Source of the DNA: RBG-16-34-14 sp963727535
Lineage (GTDB): Bacteria > Bacteroidota > Ignavibacteria > Ignavibacteriales > Ignavibacteriaceae
Length of the DNA: 64,000 bases
Assembly (NCBI GenBank): GCA_963727535.1
Contig: CAVSGR010000001.1
Location: 186,001-250,000 of the forward strand
Reading direction: 5' to 3'
How positions within the stretch are numbered: the stretch's first letter is position 1; each line of letters opens with the position of its first letter. The notes below the pieces were generated by a model. The model made no database searches. It worked only from the letters and a program-made list of their open reading frames with translations, and was not told where the DNA came from. The translations under genes and the position numbers were made by a program. Below, piece by piece: positions 63,320 through 64,000 of this stretch.

Positions 63320-64000
63320 TTGTTTAAGAAGATTCTAATTGCTAACAGGGGAGAGATAGCTGTAAGAATAATCAGGGCATGCAAAGATATGGGAATTACT
63401 TCTGCAGCCGTTTATTCAGAGGCGGATCAACATTCTTTGCATACAATACTTGCCGATGAAGTCTACGAAATAGGCGAAGCACAAGCATCATCTTCTTACT
63501 TAAATAAAGAAAAGATCATTAATCTTGCTAAGAAAATAAAAGCCCAGGCAATCCATCCCGGTTATGGTTTTTTTTCGGAGAATTCGGATTTTATAAAAGC
63601 AGTCGAAGACGAAGGAATTGTTTTCATTGGACCTTCATCAAAATCCGTTGCTATGATGGGAAAGAAAACAGATGCACGGACATTGATGAAGAAAAATAAG
63701 GTCCCGATTGTTCCCGGTACTACAAAACCTGTGGTCAACAAAGAGGAAGGAATTCATTTTTGTAAGGAGATTGGTTTTCCTGTTTTGTTAAAGGCTTCTG
63801 CCGGCGGTGGTGGAAAGGGCATGAGAAAAGTTTCTTCAGCAAAGGAATTTGTTTCTGCTTTTGAAGCTACTAAAAGAGAAGCATTAAAATCATTTGGTAA
63901 CGATGATGTTTATATTGAAAAATATATCGAATCGCCGAGACATATTGAAGTTCAGATTATAGCAGATAAACATGGAAATTACGCTCACCTTTATGAAAGA
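63320..64000 (+). CDS. Biotin carboxylase (acetyl-/propionyl-CoA or pyruvate carboxylase type), N-terminal part
   Basis: The frame starts with TTG at 63320 behind AAAAAGGAT and runs off the window. It reads FKKILIANRGEIAVRIIRAC, YSEADQHSLHTILADEVYEI, AIHPGYGFFSENSDFIKAVE, FIGPSSKSVAMMGKKTDART and VLLKASAGGGGKGMRKVSSA (the ATP-grasp glycine-rich loop), then VYIEKYIESPRHIEVQIIAD. It carboxylates biotin with ATP and bicarbonate. A stand-alone AccC, an acyl-CoA carboxylase alpha chain or pyruvate carboxylase cannot be told apart without the C-terminus. Confidence 0.92.
   Translation, partial: MFKKILIANRGEIAVRIIRACKDMGITSAAVYSEADQHSLHTILADEVYEIGEAQASSSYLNKEKIINLAKKIKAQAIHPGYGFFSENSDFIKAVEDEGIVFIGPSSKSVAMMGKKTDARTLMKKNKVPIVPGTTKPVVNKEEGIHFCKEIGFPVLLKASAGGGGKGMRKVSSAKEFVSAFEATKREALKSFGNDDVYIEKYIESPRHIEVQIIADKHGNYAHLYER

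Overview
The window is an AT-rich bacterial chromosome segment. The outer-membrane porin, ExbB/ExbD/ExbD set, heptosyltransferase-like GT9 enzyme and lipobox signal peptides indicate a diderm. Overall gene character suggests the Bacteroidota/Ignavibacteria-Chlorobi assemblage; this is an inference, because no rRNA or other marker gene is present.

Layout. 0-4.4 kb: class V aminotransferase (cut by the window edge), a Uup-type ABC-F gene, and an NAD(P)-binding DUF2867-type protein. 4.4-9.6 kb: an accessory, defence-like island holding a catalytically dead Argonaute (broken by stops and frameshifts) overlapping by ATGA with an intact SIR2-domain effector gene, a degenerate Y1 transposase bracketed by inverted palindromic ends, and a DUF4062-type effector with a 38-codon ORF behind it. 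The island is bounded by displaced, diverged copies of the 3' ends of its flanking genes (ABC-F on the left, RlmL-like methyltransferase on the right). 10-14.6 kb: methyltransferase, GNAT, NAD(P)-binding protein, an intact IS200-like transposase in a field of REPIN-like palindromes, and an NYN-LOTUS protein. 14.7-21.3 kb: an arsenic/thiol cluster (PaiB-like, ACR3, ArsR with a palindromic operator, three thioredoxin-fold proteins, a DUF318-type permease, an exported cysteine-rich protein, CcdA, ArsC). 21.4-29.4 kb: lipoprotein, M28 peptidase, a PstS-like lipoprotein, then porin-pstS-pstC-pstA-pstB. 29.4-31.4 kb: TTAACA direct repeats, an orphan terminator, small genes and a metallophosphoesterase. 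31.5-39.9 kb: a nine-gene minus-strand operon for a surface sugar (glycosyltransferase-like, SpsF-like cytidylyltransferase, split transketolase, class III aminotransferase, SDR, KdsC-like phosphatase, SAF-less NeuB, fatty acid hydroxylase). 40-48 kb: LD-carboxypeptidase, IspE, homocysteine methyltransferase, two glycosyltransferases, PolA. 48-52 kb: a REP-associated transposase, repeats and small exported proteins. 52-64 kb: DedA, KUP, NhaD-like antiporter, endonuclease/phosphatase, SDR, ExbB-ExbD-ExbD, YqeY, CvpA, MutS2 and the start of a biotin carboxylase.

Working together: arsenate enters through phosphate transport, and a TTAACA-N5-TTAACA-type repeat lies upstream of arsC, with a related array upstream of the porin-pst operon, so the two blocks may share phosphate control. 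The thioredoxin-fold proteins and CcdA could supply electrons to ArsC or to exported thiol proteins. The 31-40 kb operon looks like a complete but unassigned pathway for an acidic surface sugar.

Data quality: about fourteen genes are split by single-base shifts, nearly all of them +1 insertions, including housekeeping genes such as mutS2, pstC and pstS. Most are probably consensus errors; the Argonaute also carries three in-frame stops and may be truly decayed. Split genes are reported as single features of type pseudogene, with the break sites described.
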